Origin: Oceanobacillus halophilus | GTDB taxonomy: Bacteria; Bacillota; Bacilli; Bacillales; Amphibacillaceae | Reading direction: 5' to 3' | NCBI RefSeq assembly: GCF_003628505.1 | Contig: NZ_RBZP01000014.1 | Span: 20,054 to 84,053 of the forward strand | Length of the DNA stretch: 64,000 nt | Shown here: one piece after another, positions 26,613-35,239 of the stretch | Layout: each line of letters opens with the position of its first letter | Position numbering within the stretch: position 1 is the first letter of the stretch | The notes under the pieces: model-generated | What the model was told of the DNA's origin: nothing | The model's input: only the letters and a program-made list of their open reading frames with translations | Databases searched by the model: none | Position numbers and translations under genes: made by a program

Positions 26613-26748
26613 ATTCACACGATTGTAAGTGTTTGCTGCATCCCGTTTCTTCAGTACCTATTTTGTACTGGTTTCGCATATAATATACAAAAAAAGATAA
26701 AAAATTTTTTTGGTACAAATCTTGTCGAAATTTTACTCGCAGTATGTT

Positions 26749-26777
26749 TTGGAAAAGATTTGCAAAAATGATAAAAT
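26749..26777 (+). promoter_or_regulatory. Probable ecsA promoter
   Basis: TTGGAA (26749-26754) and TAAAAT (26772-26777) are 17 bases apart, with the ecsA start 28 bases downstream of the -10. Confidence 0.55.
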
Positions 26778-26804
26778 CGAAAGTAGTGTAGAGGAGGAAC
26801 TAAT

Positions 26805-27548
26805 TTGGATTCATTGCTGCATATAGATAACCTTTATGGTGGATATACACATAAAAATGTTTTGCATGGTATTTCATTTGATGTAAAGCCAAAAGAAATT
26901 GTTGGATTAATTGGTTTAAATGGAGCGGGAAAAAGTACCACCATTAAACATGTAATTGGTCTGATGCAAGCGAAAAAAGGAACAATCTCTGTAAATGGAA
27001 AAAGCTTTAAGGAAAATCCTACAACTTACAGAAATCAGATGGCATATATCCCAGAGATGCCCATTTTATATGATGAATTAACGTTACATGAACATCTCCA
27101 TTTGACTGCAACAGCGTATGGCATTGAAAAAGAAATATTCGAGAAGCGATTAGAGCCACTATTAAAAGAATTTCGTATGGAAAAAAAGTTAAATTGGTTT
27201 CCGGTTCATTTTTCAAAAGGAATGCGACAGAAGGTTATGATTATGTGTGCATTTTTAATTGAGCCACCTTTATATATAGTGGACGAGCCTTTTGTGGGGT
27301 TGGACCCTTTAGGGATTCAGTCATATTTACAATTAATGAATAAGATGAAGAATAATGGTTCAGGTGTTTTAATGTCTACACATATTTTAGCAACAGCTGA
27401 ACGTTATTGTGATCGTTTTGTTATTCTACATGATGGAAAAATTCGTGCATTGGGTACTCTTGAGGAATTGCGTGAAAGTTTCAGTATGCCGCGAGCAACA
27501 CTAGATGATTTATATGTACAGTTAACAAAGGAAGATAGCCATGTTTGA
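26805..27548 (+). CDS. ecsA: ABC transporter ATPase EcsA
   Basis: This 247-residue ABC ATPase matches B. subtilis EcsA. It has Walker A GLNGAGKSTT (about residue 38), signature FSKGMRQKVMI and Walker B YIVDEPFVGLDPLG with H-loop STHIL. With EcsB it affects protein secretion, competence and the processing of peptide pheromones by the intramembrane protease RasP. Start is TTG 26805, 6 bases after GAGGAGG. ecsB overlaps by 8 bases. The third B. subtilis gene, ecsC, is absent. Confidence 0.94.
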   Translation: MDSLLHIDNLYGGYTHKNVLHGISFDVKPKEIVGLIGLNGAGKSTTIKHVIGLMQAKKGTISVNGKSFKENPTTYRNQMAYIPEMPILYDELTLHEHLHLTATAYGIEKEIFEKRLEPLLKEFRMEKKLNWFPVHFSKGMRQKVMIMCAFLIEPPLYIVDEPFVGLDPLGIQSYLQLMNKMKNNGSGVLMSTHILATAERYCDRFVILHDGKIRALGTLEELRESFSMPRATLDDLYVQLTKEDSHV

Positions 27549-28755
27549 TTCCCATGCCTTTTATAAATCTCGTTTGTCTGCCCATATGAAAGAATTAGGG
27601 CGTTATTTACGATATATTTTAAATGGACACATGCTTATTGTTATATTCTTTTTGTTATCTACGATGGCTGTATATTACCAGCAATGGCTAACACAACTTC
27701 CGGAAAATTTTCCTACTGCGTTAATTATTGGGGGAATATTTGGGTTGATTGCAAGTTACAGTCCTGTTCGTACTTTATTAAAGGAACCGGACTTAGTATT
27801 TATTATTGTTGCAGAAGACCGGATGGGGTACTATTTTCGAAATACCATTATTTATAGCTTTGTAATCCAGCTATATTTAATTTTTTTATTGGCAGCTGCA
27901 TTGGGCCCCCTATATTTTGCTGCATATGAAGATAGACCAGGGAATATTTATCTATTATCCATTCTTGTATTGCTAATTATAAAAGTTGGAAACTTATTAG
28001 CAAATTGGTGGATGCTAAAAGTAAGGGATAAAAACATTCGAAATGTAGATACTCTTGTCCGGACATTCGTTAATATTGCTATATTTTATTTTATCGTTCG
28101 AGGAGATGCACTCTTTGCAGGAATAACAACAATTATTTTTGTGCTGTTATTCTTGTATGACTATACCGTATCAAAAAAGCAGACAGGTGTGAATTGGGAA
28201 TTATTAATAGAAAAAGACCAGCATCGCATGCAAGCATTTTATCGATTTGCCAATATGTTTGCTGATGTACCACATTTAAAAGCGCGAGTGAGAAAACGCC
28301 AGTGGCTGGTCCGTTTGGTTACAAAAGGTATACCTTTTGAAAATCGAAACACTTTCGATTATTTATTTCGAATTACGTTTGTGAGAAGTGGCGATTATAT
28401 AGGTATGTATTTACGTTTACTGGTTATTGGTGGAATATTTATCTATTTAATACCTAATATGTGGATTAAGGTAATATTTAGTATATTATTCATCTACTTA
28501 AGTACTTTTCAAATGATGACGTTGTTTCATCACCACCGTACTATTATGTGGTTGGATTTATACCCTGTTGAATCAAACGATAAAAAACAATCGATAATCA
28601 AAATTTTATATCAGCTTAGTTTAATCCAAACTGTAATATTTGCTATTTTATTTATCGTAACACAAGATTATTTGGGTTTTCTTCTAGCCTTAGGCGGGGG
28701 AGTATTATTCACAGTTGCGTTTATTAATGGTTATGTGAAAGCAAAATTGGCTTAA
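27541..28755 (+). CDS. ecsB: ABC transporter permease EcsB
   Basis: This 404-residue EcsB-family membrane subunit has about eight hydrophobic helices in two blocks (about residues 30-200 and 285-400). They are separated by a hydrophilic cytoplasmic stretch with the family-typical basic segment ARVRKRQWLVRLV and the FRITFVRSGDYIGMYLRLL region. It overlaps ecsA by 8 bases and depends on it for translation. A clear terminator follows immediately, so the operon is ecsAB only. Confidence 0.92.
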   Translation: MFDSHAFYKSRLSAHMKELGRYLRYILNGHMLIVIFFLLSTMAVYYQQWLTQLPENFPTALIIGGIFGLIASYSPVRTLLKEPDLVFIIVAEDRMGYYFRNTIIYSFVIQLYLIFLLAAALGPLYFAAYEDRPGNIYLLSILVLLIIKVGNLLANWWMLKVRDKNIRNVDTLVRTFVNIAIFYFIVRGDALFAGITTIIFVLLFLYDYTVSKKQTGVNWELLIEKDQHRMQAFYRFANMFADVPHLKARVRKRQWLVRLVTKGIPFENRNTFDYLFRITFVRSGDYIGMYLRLLVIGGIFIYLIPNMWIKVIFSILFIYLSTFQMMTLFHHHRTIMWLDLYPVESNDKKQSIIKILYQLSLIQTVIFAILFIVTQDYLGFLLALGGGVLFTVAFINGYVKAKLA

Positions 28756-28783
28756 GAGAGGGGCATTCCCTCTCTTTGATTTT
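28754..28783 (+). terminator. ecsAB terminator
   Basis: AAGAGAGGG and TCCCTCTCTT pair across a 4-base loop, followed by TTGATTTT. The stem begins at the ecsB stop. Confidence 0.85.
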
Positions 28784-28828
28784 ACAGAACGTTGTTTTCT
28801 AGCCATTGTGACATATTAAATGCGCAAT

Positions 28829-28858
28829 AAAAAGGATGGCGCTTAACCATCCAAAAAA
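28829..28858 (-). terminator. Ferritin-like gene terminator
   Basis: GGATGG and CCATCC flank a 7-base loop, and on the minus strand TTTTT follows. Confidence 0.7.
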
Positions 28859-28870
28859 TATATATATTCA

Positions 28871-29305
28871 TTAACCAAGTCTTGGGTCTTCCAATAATCG
28901 TTCAATTTCTTCTTTATGGTTTGTCTCATCAGTGATTAAATCTTCTAGTTTAACAACTAATTCTGTTAAACCTAGATTTTCTGCTTGTTTTTTTCTCTTT
29001 TCGTACCGTTCGATTGTATCGGTTTCAGATTGTAAAGTAGCTTCAAGCAAATCTTTTACATCAGTTGGTTGTGGGATTTCGGCTGCCTTCGTTGTAGGAG
29101 TGCCACCAAGTGATTTTATCTTTTCGGAAAGGTACAATGCATGTTGCATTTCTTCTGCTACTTCTGCTTCAAAAAAAGGTTTGAGAGCAGACCGGTATAA
29201 CCCAGATACAACTGACGCACTATAGGTATATTGAATAGCAGCGCCATATTCGTTAGATAAATCTTCATTTAATCCTTCTATTAATTGTTGTAACTCTTGA
29301 TTCAT
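28871..29305 (-). CDS. Ferritin-like/bacterioferritin-type iron-binding protein
   Basis: This 144-residue four-helix protein has ferritin-superfamily metal ligands spaced as in bacterioferritin. These are E (NEYGAAIQY, about residue 19), ExxxEMQHA (E46-H53 region), E at about 93 (QSETDTIERYEKR) and a late ExxH (DETNHKEEIERLL). Such proteins oxidise and store iron or act as diiron oxidases. A GGGAGG ribosome site precedes the ATG. It has its own terminator and lies convergent to ecsAB. It lacks the N-terminal DNA-binding tail of Dps, so a storage or oxidase role is favoured. Confidence 0.82.
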   Translation of the reverse strand: MNQELQQLIEGLNEDLSNEYGAAIQYTYSASVVSGLYRSALKPFFEAEVAEEMQHALYLSEKIKSLGGTPTTKAAEIPQPTDVKDLLEATLQSETDTIERYEKRKKQAENLGLTELVVKLEDLITDETNHKEEIERLLEDPRLG

Positions 29306-29413
29306 TTACATATTCCTCCCTTTAAACACTATTTTTTGTGAAAATTTTGCTATACTACCACTATACCATTTCTCAGTAATTTCAAACATTAATCTAATAG
29401 GAGTCACAAAAAG

Positions 29414-30076
29414 TTGCGAATTCAAAAATTGATTACATTTATGCTTATTATCGCTTTTCTCCCTACGATAATATGGACTGTTCAAATTACTAATGGATAC
29501 ATGCCCTATATGGATCAATGGACACGCGAATTAGTGATTAGAGTTGAAAATACAACTGTATACGAAATCTTCTTTACCATAACAAATTTAGGTTCTAGAG
29601 AATTTTTACTACCGTTTGTACTGCTACTGACGATTATCATAAGAATAATCTACAGAAAGTGGCTCCCTGCCATTATTTTTTCGGGTGGAACATATATTAC
29701 ATATAAATTAAATGGCTGGATGAAAAACCTTATACAACGCGAGCGGCCAAGTATTCTAGAAGAAGCAAACGCAATCGGAAATAGTTTCCCATCTGGACAT
29801 GCCATGATTTCTACCGTTTGTTACGGCTTGTTAGCTTACTTTTTAACGAAAAAGATAAAATCCAAAAGTAAGGTTACTGGTATTCAAATTACGCTTTTCT
29901 CTATCATTTTTCTCATAGGAATTAGCAGATATATGATCAATGTCCATTACTTAACGGATGTATTGGCAGGCTATGTAATAGGACTAATTTGTATGGTTTC
30001 TTTTCTTTTCCTGTTTGAAATTTCACAAGCAAAACAATCTCCGCCTCAAGTCCGAGGGAAGAGCCATCTGCAGTAG
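29414..30076 (+). CDS. PAP2-family membrane phosphatase
   Basis: This 220-residue membrane protein has the three-part lipid-phosphatase signature intact: KNLIQRERP (about residue 113), PSGHAM (about 130) and SRYMINVHYLTDV with the catalytic His (about 172-184). It has five or six membrane helices. Family members dephosphorylate undecaprenyl diphosphate or phosphatidylglycerol phosphate at the outer membrane face, so a role in carrier-lipid recycling is likely. Start is TTG 29414, with AGGAG 11 bases upstream, a rather long spacing. Confidence 0.85.
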   Translation: MRIQKLITFMLIIAFLPTIIWTVQITNGYMPYMDQWTRELVIRVENTTVYEIFFTITNLGSREFLLPFVLLLTIIIRIIYRKWLPAIIFSGGTYITYKLNGWMKNLIQRERPSILEEANAIGNSFPSGHAMISTVCYGLLAYFLTKKIKSKSKVTGIQITLFSIIFLIGISRYMINVHYLTDVLAGYVIGLICMVSFLFLFEISQAKQSPPQVRGKSHLQ

Positions 30077-30212
30077 GTATCTAATCAAAGTTATACCAAG
30101 TAAAATAGAATTACAAAAGAAAAATTTAAACTTCCCCATGGGAGTTCGAATTATTCTTTTGTGAAAATACCAAACCTAGTTATTCAAAATTTCGTTGCTT
30201 TTAACTAAGTTG

Positions 30213-30894
30213 GAGTTGAAAGAAATTCCTGATATATTTAATTCAGTATAAATAACTAATGGGGCGATTCGTTAACACCGCTACGGAAATACACTCCGCT
30301 TTCCGCGGGGAGCTGGTGAGCCTCCTTCGTGCTGAAAAGCGTGTGCGCCTGCGTCTTCCAGTAATGCTTCGAAGCGGGCTTTCTCGGCGCAAGGGAACTA
30401 GGAAGTATATTCAAGCAGTTCCCTCACTACGTAGTCTCACCGATGCTCTTCTTCCCGCAGGACAAGGAACGCTTCGGCAGCGAAACATCGCACGCAGAAA
30501 AAAGTGGTCTTCTTTTTTCAAGGTTTTTTCAAGGTGTCTCCGTGTATTTCCTCCGCTATGCGTCTGCTCTACTTGTATAAACAAGAAATATGATGTTTTA
30601 AAATTATAACGGTCTTAAAACGTAATTCCTAGATATATTAGCTCAAAGTAATCTTGAGCGCCTATTTAAGTGGAGGAAGAATACGGAGACTCCTGTGGGA
30701 ATAGCACGTGTCCGAAGACCCCGCAGGAAGTGGTTTTCTTCCGAGGAGGCTGAGGCCGTGCCCGCGGAAAGCGAAGTATTCTGCCGGAGCGAATGATCGC
30801 ACATATCAAACATAAGTGTGAGCGAGAGCTACACTATTCTGAATTAAAGTTATCAACAGTCTATATAAAATGCACAGAACTTAAGAAAAGAGCA
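30213..30894 (-). mobile_element. Palindromic MITE-like element, copy 5 (inverted orientation)
   Basis: This copy runs opposite to the others. Module B (CGCTACGGAAATACACTCC through GGAGCTGGTGAGCCTCC) comes first and module A (GAGGCTGAGGCCGTGCCCGC) last. The right end GAAAAGAGCA (30885-30894) corresponds to the outer GGCTCTTTTC terminus of copies 7 and 8, while the left outer end is not recognisable. A small tandem duplication TTTTTTCAAGG lies near 30513-30530. It sits directly upstream of liaF, with the element end 37 bases before the TTG start. Confidence 0.83.
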
Positions 30895-30930
30895 TTATAA
30901 TATTTGCTCCGATGAAAGGGTGACTTATGT

Positions 30931-31683
30931 TTGAAAATTTTTCGTTATTTTATAGCCGTATTATTCATAATTATTGGAATCTTGTTAGTTTTGGCTAATG
31001 TTGGGGCAGTACAATTTAATCTTGGAAATACTTGGAAGCTTATCTACTCGATATTTTTCGTTGTTATTGGATTGAAATGGCTAGTTGATTTTTTAATGAA
31101 AAAAGGTGGGAGTTGGGTTTTTGGTTCGTTCTTTTTGATATTTGGCTCTCTGCTACTTCTAGATTGGTTCCATATCATTTACTTCACGTTTTGGGATGTT
31201 TTTAAACTATGGCCATTATTAATTGTTTATATTGGGGTTATGCTGATATCTGGAAAATCACACATTGTCATTGAACATAAAGGAAAGCGTTCAGGAAAAA
31301 CGAAGGAAAAGAAATATGGTAACTCCGTTTTTACAGTGGGAAGTCATGAATATAATAAAGAAAATTGGAAAGTCCAGCCAATGAGTTTGCGAACCCTTGC
31401 AGGTGATTTCTATTTTGATTTTACAAAGGCTTTTATACCGGAAAAGAACATACCTATTACGGTGAATAGCTTTGCCGGAGATGTAAATATCATTATGCCT
31501 GAAAATGTTGCATTTCGGGTGGAGGCATCTGTAAATGCGGGGGATATTGAGGTGTTAGGACAGACAGCAGATGGTATTAATAGAACTCTAATATATGAAA
31601 CGGATGATTATGATGATGTTGAGCGGAAGATAGATTTTAAGATTCATTTAAAAGCTGGATCCATTCGAGTTGATCAGGTGTAA
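30931..31683 (+). CDS. liaF: Cell-envelope stress regulator LiaF
   Basis: This 250-residue LiaF protein has four hydrophobic helices in the first 110 residues. They are followed by a cytoplasmic beta-rich DUF2154 domain with RTLAGDFYFDFTKAFIP and VNSFAGDVNIIMPENVAFRVEASVNAGDI patterns. LiaF holds the LiaS kinase in check until cell-wall lipid II cycling is disturbed. Start is TTG 30931, 8 bases after GAAAGGGTG. It heads liaF-liaS-liaR. The liaIHG genes that precede it in B. subtilis are absent, replaced by element copy 5. Confidence 0.9.
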   Translation: MKIFRYFIAVLFIIIGILLVLANVGAVQFNLGNTWKLIYSIFFVVIGLKWLVDFLMKKGGSWVFGSFFLIFGSLLLLDWFHIIYFTFWDVFKLWPLLIVYIGVMLISGKSHIVIEHKGKRSGKTKEKKYGNSVFTVGSHEYNKENWKVQPMSLRTLAGDFYFDFTKAFIPEKNIPITVNSFAGDVNIIMPENVAFRVEASVNAGDIEVLGQTADGINRTLIYETDDYDDVERKIDFKIHLKAGSIRVDQV

Positions 31684-31696
31684 GGGGGAAGGGAAG

Positions 31697-32740
31697 TTGA
31701 AGGGAAGGTTTTCTAGTATTCGTTATGTTTTTATACGTTCTCATCTTTATGGGGTGTTTTTAACCGTCGTTACCTTATTAGCTATTCTCCTATCAGTATA
31801 TGTGTTATTTCATCCAGAGTGGTTGTCTGTACAAAGTATCTTTTTGTTTATTATCTTATATATTATATTATCCGTTTTTATTTCTTTATTTATTGGGTTC
31901 CAAACGAGTGGTTCTCTTAAATCACGTTTAGATGCGATGTCTGTACTAATCACACAATATGCGAATGGAAACTATGAATCTTACATTCAATCAATCGATG
32001 ACGATGAATTCAGTAGGATTACAGAAGAGTTGAATGAGTTAGGAAAAAAGCTGCAAAGCCAAGTGAAATCGTTACAGCGTATGGCAGATGAAAAAACCGA
32101 TTTTGCCAAATCGGCACATAAAGCGGCTGTCATAGAAGAACGACAGCGTATTGCTAGAGATTTACACGATGCAGTAAGTCAGCAATTGTTTGCACTTACA
32201 ATGATGTCAGAAGCAGCTGGCAAACAATTAGCAAAAAATCCTGAATTAGCCAAATCTCAAATGCAAGATGTAACACAAGCGGCAATGCAAGCACAAACGG
32301 AAATGCGTGCGTTGTTATTACACCTTCGACCTGTCCATTTATCTGGGGATTCGTTAGCAAAGGGGATACACAAATTAATTGCTGAATTAAAACAGAAAAG
32401 TCAAATGAAGTTTGATGTAGTAATACCGGAGGATTTAGTACTTTCGGAAGCGATTGAAGAACACGTATTTCGAATTATTCAAGAATCATTATCCAATATT
32501 TTACGTCATGCCCATGCTACAGAGGTGAATTTAGAGATAACCACTCGCACAAAGGAATTGTTTATTCATATAAGGGATAATGGTAAAGGATTTGATATTA
32601 GCAATGATTCTGAGAGGAAAACTTCTTACGGATTAAAAACGATGCGAGAACGTAGTGAGGAACTTGGTGGGACATTCACTATTCGTTCCAATAAAGATGA
32701 AGGTACATATATTGATATTCGCATACCATATAAAGATTAA
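31697..32740 (+). CDS. liaS: Sensor histidine kinase LiaS
   Basis: This kinase of about 347 residues belongs to the NarL-partner HisKA_3 class. It has two membrane helices (about residues 12-35 and 44-65) with almost no external loop, a HAMP-like linker, the phosphoacceptor box ERQRIARDLHDAVSQQLFAL (His about 150) and a HATPase domain with N-box EESLSNILRHAHA and DNGKGFD. It is an intramembrane-sensing kinase of envelope stress. The start chosen is TTG 31697, after GGGGGAAGG. The more upstream TTG at 31670 lies within liaF. Confidence 0.9.
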   Translation: MKGRFSSIRYVFIRSHLYGVFLTVVTLLAILLSVYVLFHPEWLSVQSIFLFIILYIILSVFISLFIGFQTSGSLKSRLDAMSVLITQYANGNYESYIQSIDDDEFSRITEELNELGKKLQSQVKSLQRMADEKTDFAKSAHKAAVIEERQRIARDLHDAVSQQLFALTMMSEAAGKQLAKNPELAKSQMQDVTQAAMQAQTEMRALLLHLRPVHLSGDSLAKGIHKLIAELKQKSQMKFDVVIPEDLVLSEAIEEHVFRIIQESLSNILRHAHATEVNLEITTRTKELFIHIRDNGKGFDISNDSERKTSYGLKTMRERSEELGGTFTIRSNKDEGTYIDIRIPYKD

Positions 32741-32757
32741 AAGGGAGATGTTATTAA

Positions 32758-33387
32758 GTGATACGTGTGCTCGTTGTCGATGATCATGAAGTGGTTCGAA
32801 AAGGAATAGTTGCCTATTTGCAGACAGAAGACGACATTGATATTGTTGGCCAAGCATCAAGTGGTAATGAAGGTGCTGATCTTATATTACAGCTGAAACC
32901 AGATGTTGTATTAATGGATCTTATTATGGATAATGGAACTGGAATTGAAGCAACCAAAAAAGTGATGGAAAGTTTTCCGGCTTGTAAAATAATTATTTTG
33001 ACAAGCTACTATGATGATGAACAAATATTTCCTGCTATTGAGGCTGGTGCATTTAGCTATATTTTAAAAACTTCCTCTGCAATAGAAATCATTCAGGCAA
33101 TAAGAAAGGCTGTTAAAGGGGAGAATGTGATTGAACCGAGAGTAGCTGGAAAAATGATGTCAGGTTTTCGTGGTGAGCAGAAGAAACCACATGATGATTT
33201 GACTGAGCGTGAAATGGAAGTATTATTGTGTATTGGTAATGGGATGACAAATCAGGAGATTAGTGACAAACTATATATAGGAATTAAAACGGTGAAGACA
33301 CATGTTAGTAATATTCTATCAAAGCTAGAGTTACACGATCGCACGCAAGCAGCGGTGTATGTACATCGAAATCATTTGATGAAATAA
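32758..33387 (+). CDS. liaR: Response regulator LiaR
   Basis: This 209-residue NarL/LuxR-family regulator has the receiver domain acidic pocket DD at the N-terminus (VVDDHE), phospho-acceptor Asp in VVLMDLIMDN (about residue 54) and conserved Lys in YILKTS (about 102). The C-terminal LuxR HTH contains LTEREMEVLLCIGNGMTNQEI and IKTVKTHVSNILSKL. It is phosphorylated by LiaS and activates envelope-stress genes. Start is GTG 32758, 17 bases after the liaS stop, and it ends the liaFSR operon. Confidence 0.92.
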   Translation: MIRVLVVDDHEVVRKGIVAYLQTEDDIDIVGQASSGNEGADLILQLKPDVVLMDLIMDNGTGIEATKKVMESFPACKIIILTSYYDDEQIFPAIEAGAFSYILKTSSAIEIIQAIRKAVKGENVIEPRVAGKMMSGFRGEQKKPHDDLTEREMEVLLCIGNGMTNQEISDKLYIGIKTVKTHVSNILSKLELHDRTQAAVYVHRNHLMK

Positions 33388-33512
33388 TGCAAAGGTTGAT
33401 TTGCAGCGTCAACAGTTATTTATAGTAATCTAGTTGTATTAAGAAATTCTCCTCGTGTATAATACAAGGGTAGTAAATCTTTGAGAAGAAAATAGAGAGA
33501 GGAATCTAATCG

Positions 33513-33962
33513 ATGGGGAAATTAACCAAAAAAGCAGAGAATTTATTAATACTAGCATGGGCCCAAGCTTTTATTGCAATGGCTGGAAGTTTGTTTTACT
33601 CTGAAGTAATGGGTTATATCCCCTGTGAACTTTGCTGGTTTCAGCGTATTTTGATGTATCCACTAGTTGTTATATATGCCGTTGCAGCTATCAAAAAAGA
33701 AATTAATATTGCGCTGCCAGGGCTTGTTTTTAGTGGTATCGGCATGTTCGTATCTGCTTACCATTACTTAATCCAAAAAGTACCAGCATTTCAGGAGATG
33801 GGGGGGGCCTGTATTGGTGGAGTGCCTTGTAATGTAGTTTACGTCGACTACTTAGGGTTTATTACTATCCCATTTCTAGCTTTAACTGCTTTTACCATTA
33901 TCTCCATTTTACATGTGGCACTTTTAATCAACACTCGGAAAAACAAAGGAGGAAATAATTAA
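33513..33962 (+). CDS. bdbC: Disulfide oxidoreductase BdbC (DsbB-like)
   Basis: This 149-residue DsbB-family quinone-linked oxidase has four membrane helices, a first redox pair CELC (about residues 36-39) with the following WFQRI motif, and a second external pair Cys (GACIGGVPC, about 103-109). It re-oxidises a partner thiol oxidase during folding of exported proteins and maturation of competence pili. AGAGAGGAAT precedes the ATG. The stop TAA shares its last A with the next start, so the downstream thioredoxin is the likely partner. Confidence 0.92.
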   Translation: MGKLTKKAENLLILAWAQAFIAMAGSLFYSEVMGYIPCELCWFQRILMYPLVVIYAVAAIKKEINIALPGLVFSGIGMFVSAYHYLIQKVPAFQEMGGACIGGVPCNVVYVDYLGFITIPFLALTAFTIISILHVALLINTRKNKGGNN

Positions 33963-34435
33963 TGGGCAAAAAAATGATAGCTATAGTAGGATTCATTGTT
34001 GTTTTAATGATTGCATTATTCTTTGTCGTTCAATATCAAAATAAACAAGCATTAGCAGATAATCCATATGGTACAGATGATTTGGATCAAGCGACTATCG
34101 ATCAGTTGGATGATCCAAATTATGAAAATCAAATATTGCCGGACGAACTTAACAAAAAAATGGAAAATGGGGAAGAAGTAACGGTTTATTTTTATAGTCC
34201 AACTTGTGTCTATTGTCAAAACACAACACCATATTTAGTACCCTTAGCGGAAAAAAATGGAATTGATATGGTGAAATATAATCTATTGGAGTTCGGTCAG
34301 GAAGCTAGGCCGTATGCTATTGAATCAACCCCAACATTGATTCATTATGAAGAGGGGGAGGAAGTAGCTAGAATCGTAGGTCAAAGACCGGAAGAAGAAT
34401 TCCAAGCATTTTTTGATGATTACGTCTTAGATTAA
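33962..34435 (+). CDS. Membrane-anchored thioredoxin-like protein (BdbA/BdbD-type)
   Basis: This 157-residue protein has one N-terminal membrane anchor (about residues 5-24), an acidic linker and a thioredoxin fold. The active site is SPTCVYCQNT (about residues 79-88) and a cis-Pro lies in ESTPTLIHY. The C-x-x-C faces outside. Its start overlaps the bdbC stop by one base and a ribosome site AAAGGAGG lies inside bdbC, so the two act as a DsbA/DsbB-like pair. CVYC is unusual for DsbA-type oxidases (normally CPxC), so oxidase versus reductase activity remains open. Confidence 0.82.
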   Translation: MGKKMIAIVGFIVVLMIALFFVVQYQNKQALADNPYGTDDLDQATIDQLDDPNYENQILPDELNKKMENGEEVTVYFYSPTCVYCQNTTPYLVPLAEKNGIDMVKYNLLEFGQEARPYAIESTPTLIHYEEGEEVARIVGQRPEEEFQAFFDDYVLD

Positions 34436-34491
34436 GGCTCTCTTCAACAATTAGTTTCTTTTTAGAGATACACTTTATTTTACATCGCGTT

Positions 34492-34530
34492 AGCTAACTG
34501 AAGTTTCTTCTCCTTCAGTTAGCTTTTTTT
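34492..34530. terminator. Terminator after the bdbC-thioredoxin operon
   Basis: AGCTAACTGAAG pairs with CTTCAGTTAGCT around a short loop, followed by TTTTTTT. The right arm and T run overlap the 3' end of the convergent hmoB gene. Confidence 0.85.
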
Positions 34531-35022
34531 GTTTTCTTCATCTTGATGGATAAAATATGCTGTTGTAAACGGTATGTCGCCGTGATAGGCAGGTTTTTTA
34601 TTTGAAAGAATTTGTTGTGCTAATTCAAACCGGTGCGATTGCTTCCACTTATCATAATCTTTTACTGATTTCCATTGGCTTAAAATTACATACTTATTTC
34701 CTTTCTCAGGTTTTAAAAATCGAAATGCTTGTAAACCAGGCATTTTATCTAGAAGATTATTTTTTATACGGTCTTCAAATACTGCCTGGTCATCATCTGT
34801 AACTGGAATTGTTTGCATAACAATATAGCCTTCTTGAATCATAATTCCTTCATTCTTTAGGATTTCATAGGTGCGTCCAGAACTAAATATTTTTTTCTTT
34901 TTTTCTTCATAATAGGCTAATGCACCAGAGCTGTTTGTCATTAGGTAAAACGTAATACCTGTGTGTGTTTCAATTATTTTTTGGAGGAAATCTAATGTTC
35001 CGTTAGTCATATAAGCTTTCAT
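34519..35022 (-). CDS. hmoB: Haem-degrading monooxygenase HmoB-like protein
   Basis: This 167-residue protein matches B. subtilis HmoB (YhgC) in length and position ahead of hemE. It has a poorly conserved N-terminal half and a C-terminal ABM/IsdG-like ferredoxin fold with PGLQAFRFLKPEKGNKYVILSQWKSVKDYDKWKQSHRF. The Trp/His surface of that fold opens the haem ring and releases iron. A GAAGGA ribosome site precedes the ATG. A Fur/PerR-type 7-1-7 box about 95 bases upstream suggests control by iron or peroxide. Placement beside hemEHY links haem breakdown with haem synthesis. Confidence 0.85.
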   Translation of the reverse strand: MKAYMTNGTLDFLQKIIETHTGITFYLMTNSSGALAYYEEKKKKIFSSGRTYEILKNEGIMIQEGYIVMQTIPVTDDDQAVFEDRIKNNLLDKMPGLQAFRFLKPEKGNKYVILSQWKSVKDYDKWKQSHRFELAQQILSNKKPAYHGDIPFTTAYFIHQDEENKKS

Positions 35023-35117
35023 GAAATCATCCTTCCTTCTCTTTTATCTCCATTTTACCCTATATGATTGCTAATAAAAATTATTATAAAAAGAATATGT
35101 AACAGAGGTGTTATAAT

Positions 35118-35132
35118 TTATAATTATTATCA
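35118..35132. promoter_or_regulatory. Fur/PerR-type 7-1-7 box upstream of hmoB
   Basis: TTATAATTATTATCA differs at one position from the Fur consensus TGATAATNATTATCA and at one position from the PerR consensus TTATAATNATTATAA. It lies between hmoB and the divergent hemE gene. Confidence 0.6.
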
Positions 35133-35239
35133 AATAATATATAGTATTTATTTCTTCCTTGATTGCAAAAAATGTCGTATAATACTCTTTAGTGACTTCT
35201 TCAGAAATACTTTCTATAATTAGTAAAGTTTTGTAGATA

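Larger units (their letters stand above)
26281..26668 (-). ncRNA. Candidate structured non-coding RNA between hit and ecsA
   Basis: A perfect 15-base inverted repeat, TGAAGAAACGGGATG (26333-26347) and its complement (26639-26653), encloses three direct repeats of CACTAACACCTCATTTGTG at 26485, 26541 and 26594. It also encloses a nested hairpin (26370-26408, TGTAAAC..GTTTACA enclosing GTTAAAT..ATTTAAC) and an 18-base perfect palindrome at 26424-26441. A hairpin with CAGTAC/GTACTG sits at 26652-26671. The minus strand is proposed because an interrupted stem at 26289-26327 is there followed by TTTCTTTT, a terminator. On that strand each repeat shows ATGAGGTG in a small stem-loop. A TATATTAT -10-like box lies near 26680. 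No known RNA family is recognised. Confidence 0.5.

Noticed and set aside
26199..26680. Riboswitch or T-box leader for hit
   Set aside because: No T-box or known riboswitch signature was found, and hit has a plausible promoter of its own after the terminator-like hairpin.
31670..31696. Upstream TTG start for liaS
   Set aside because: It lies inside liaF and has no ribosome site. TTG 31697 follows GGGGGAAGG.
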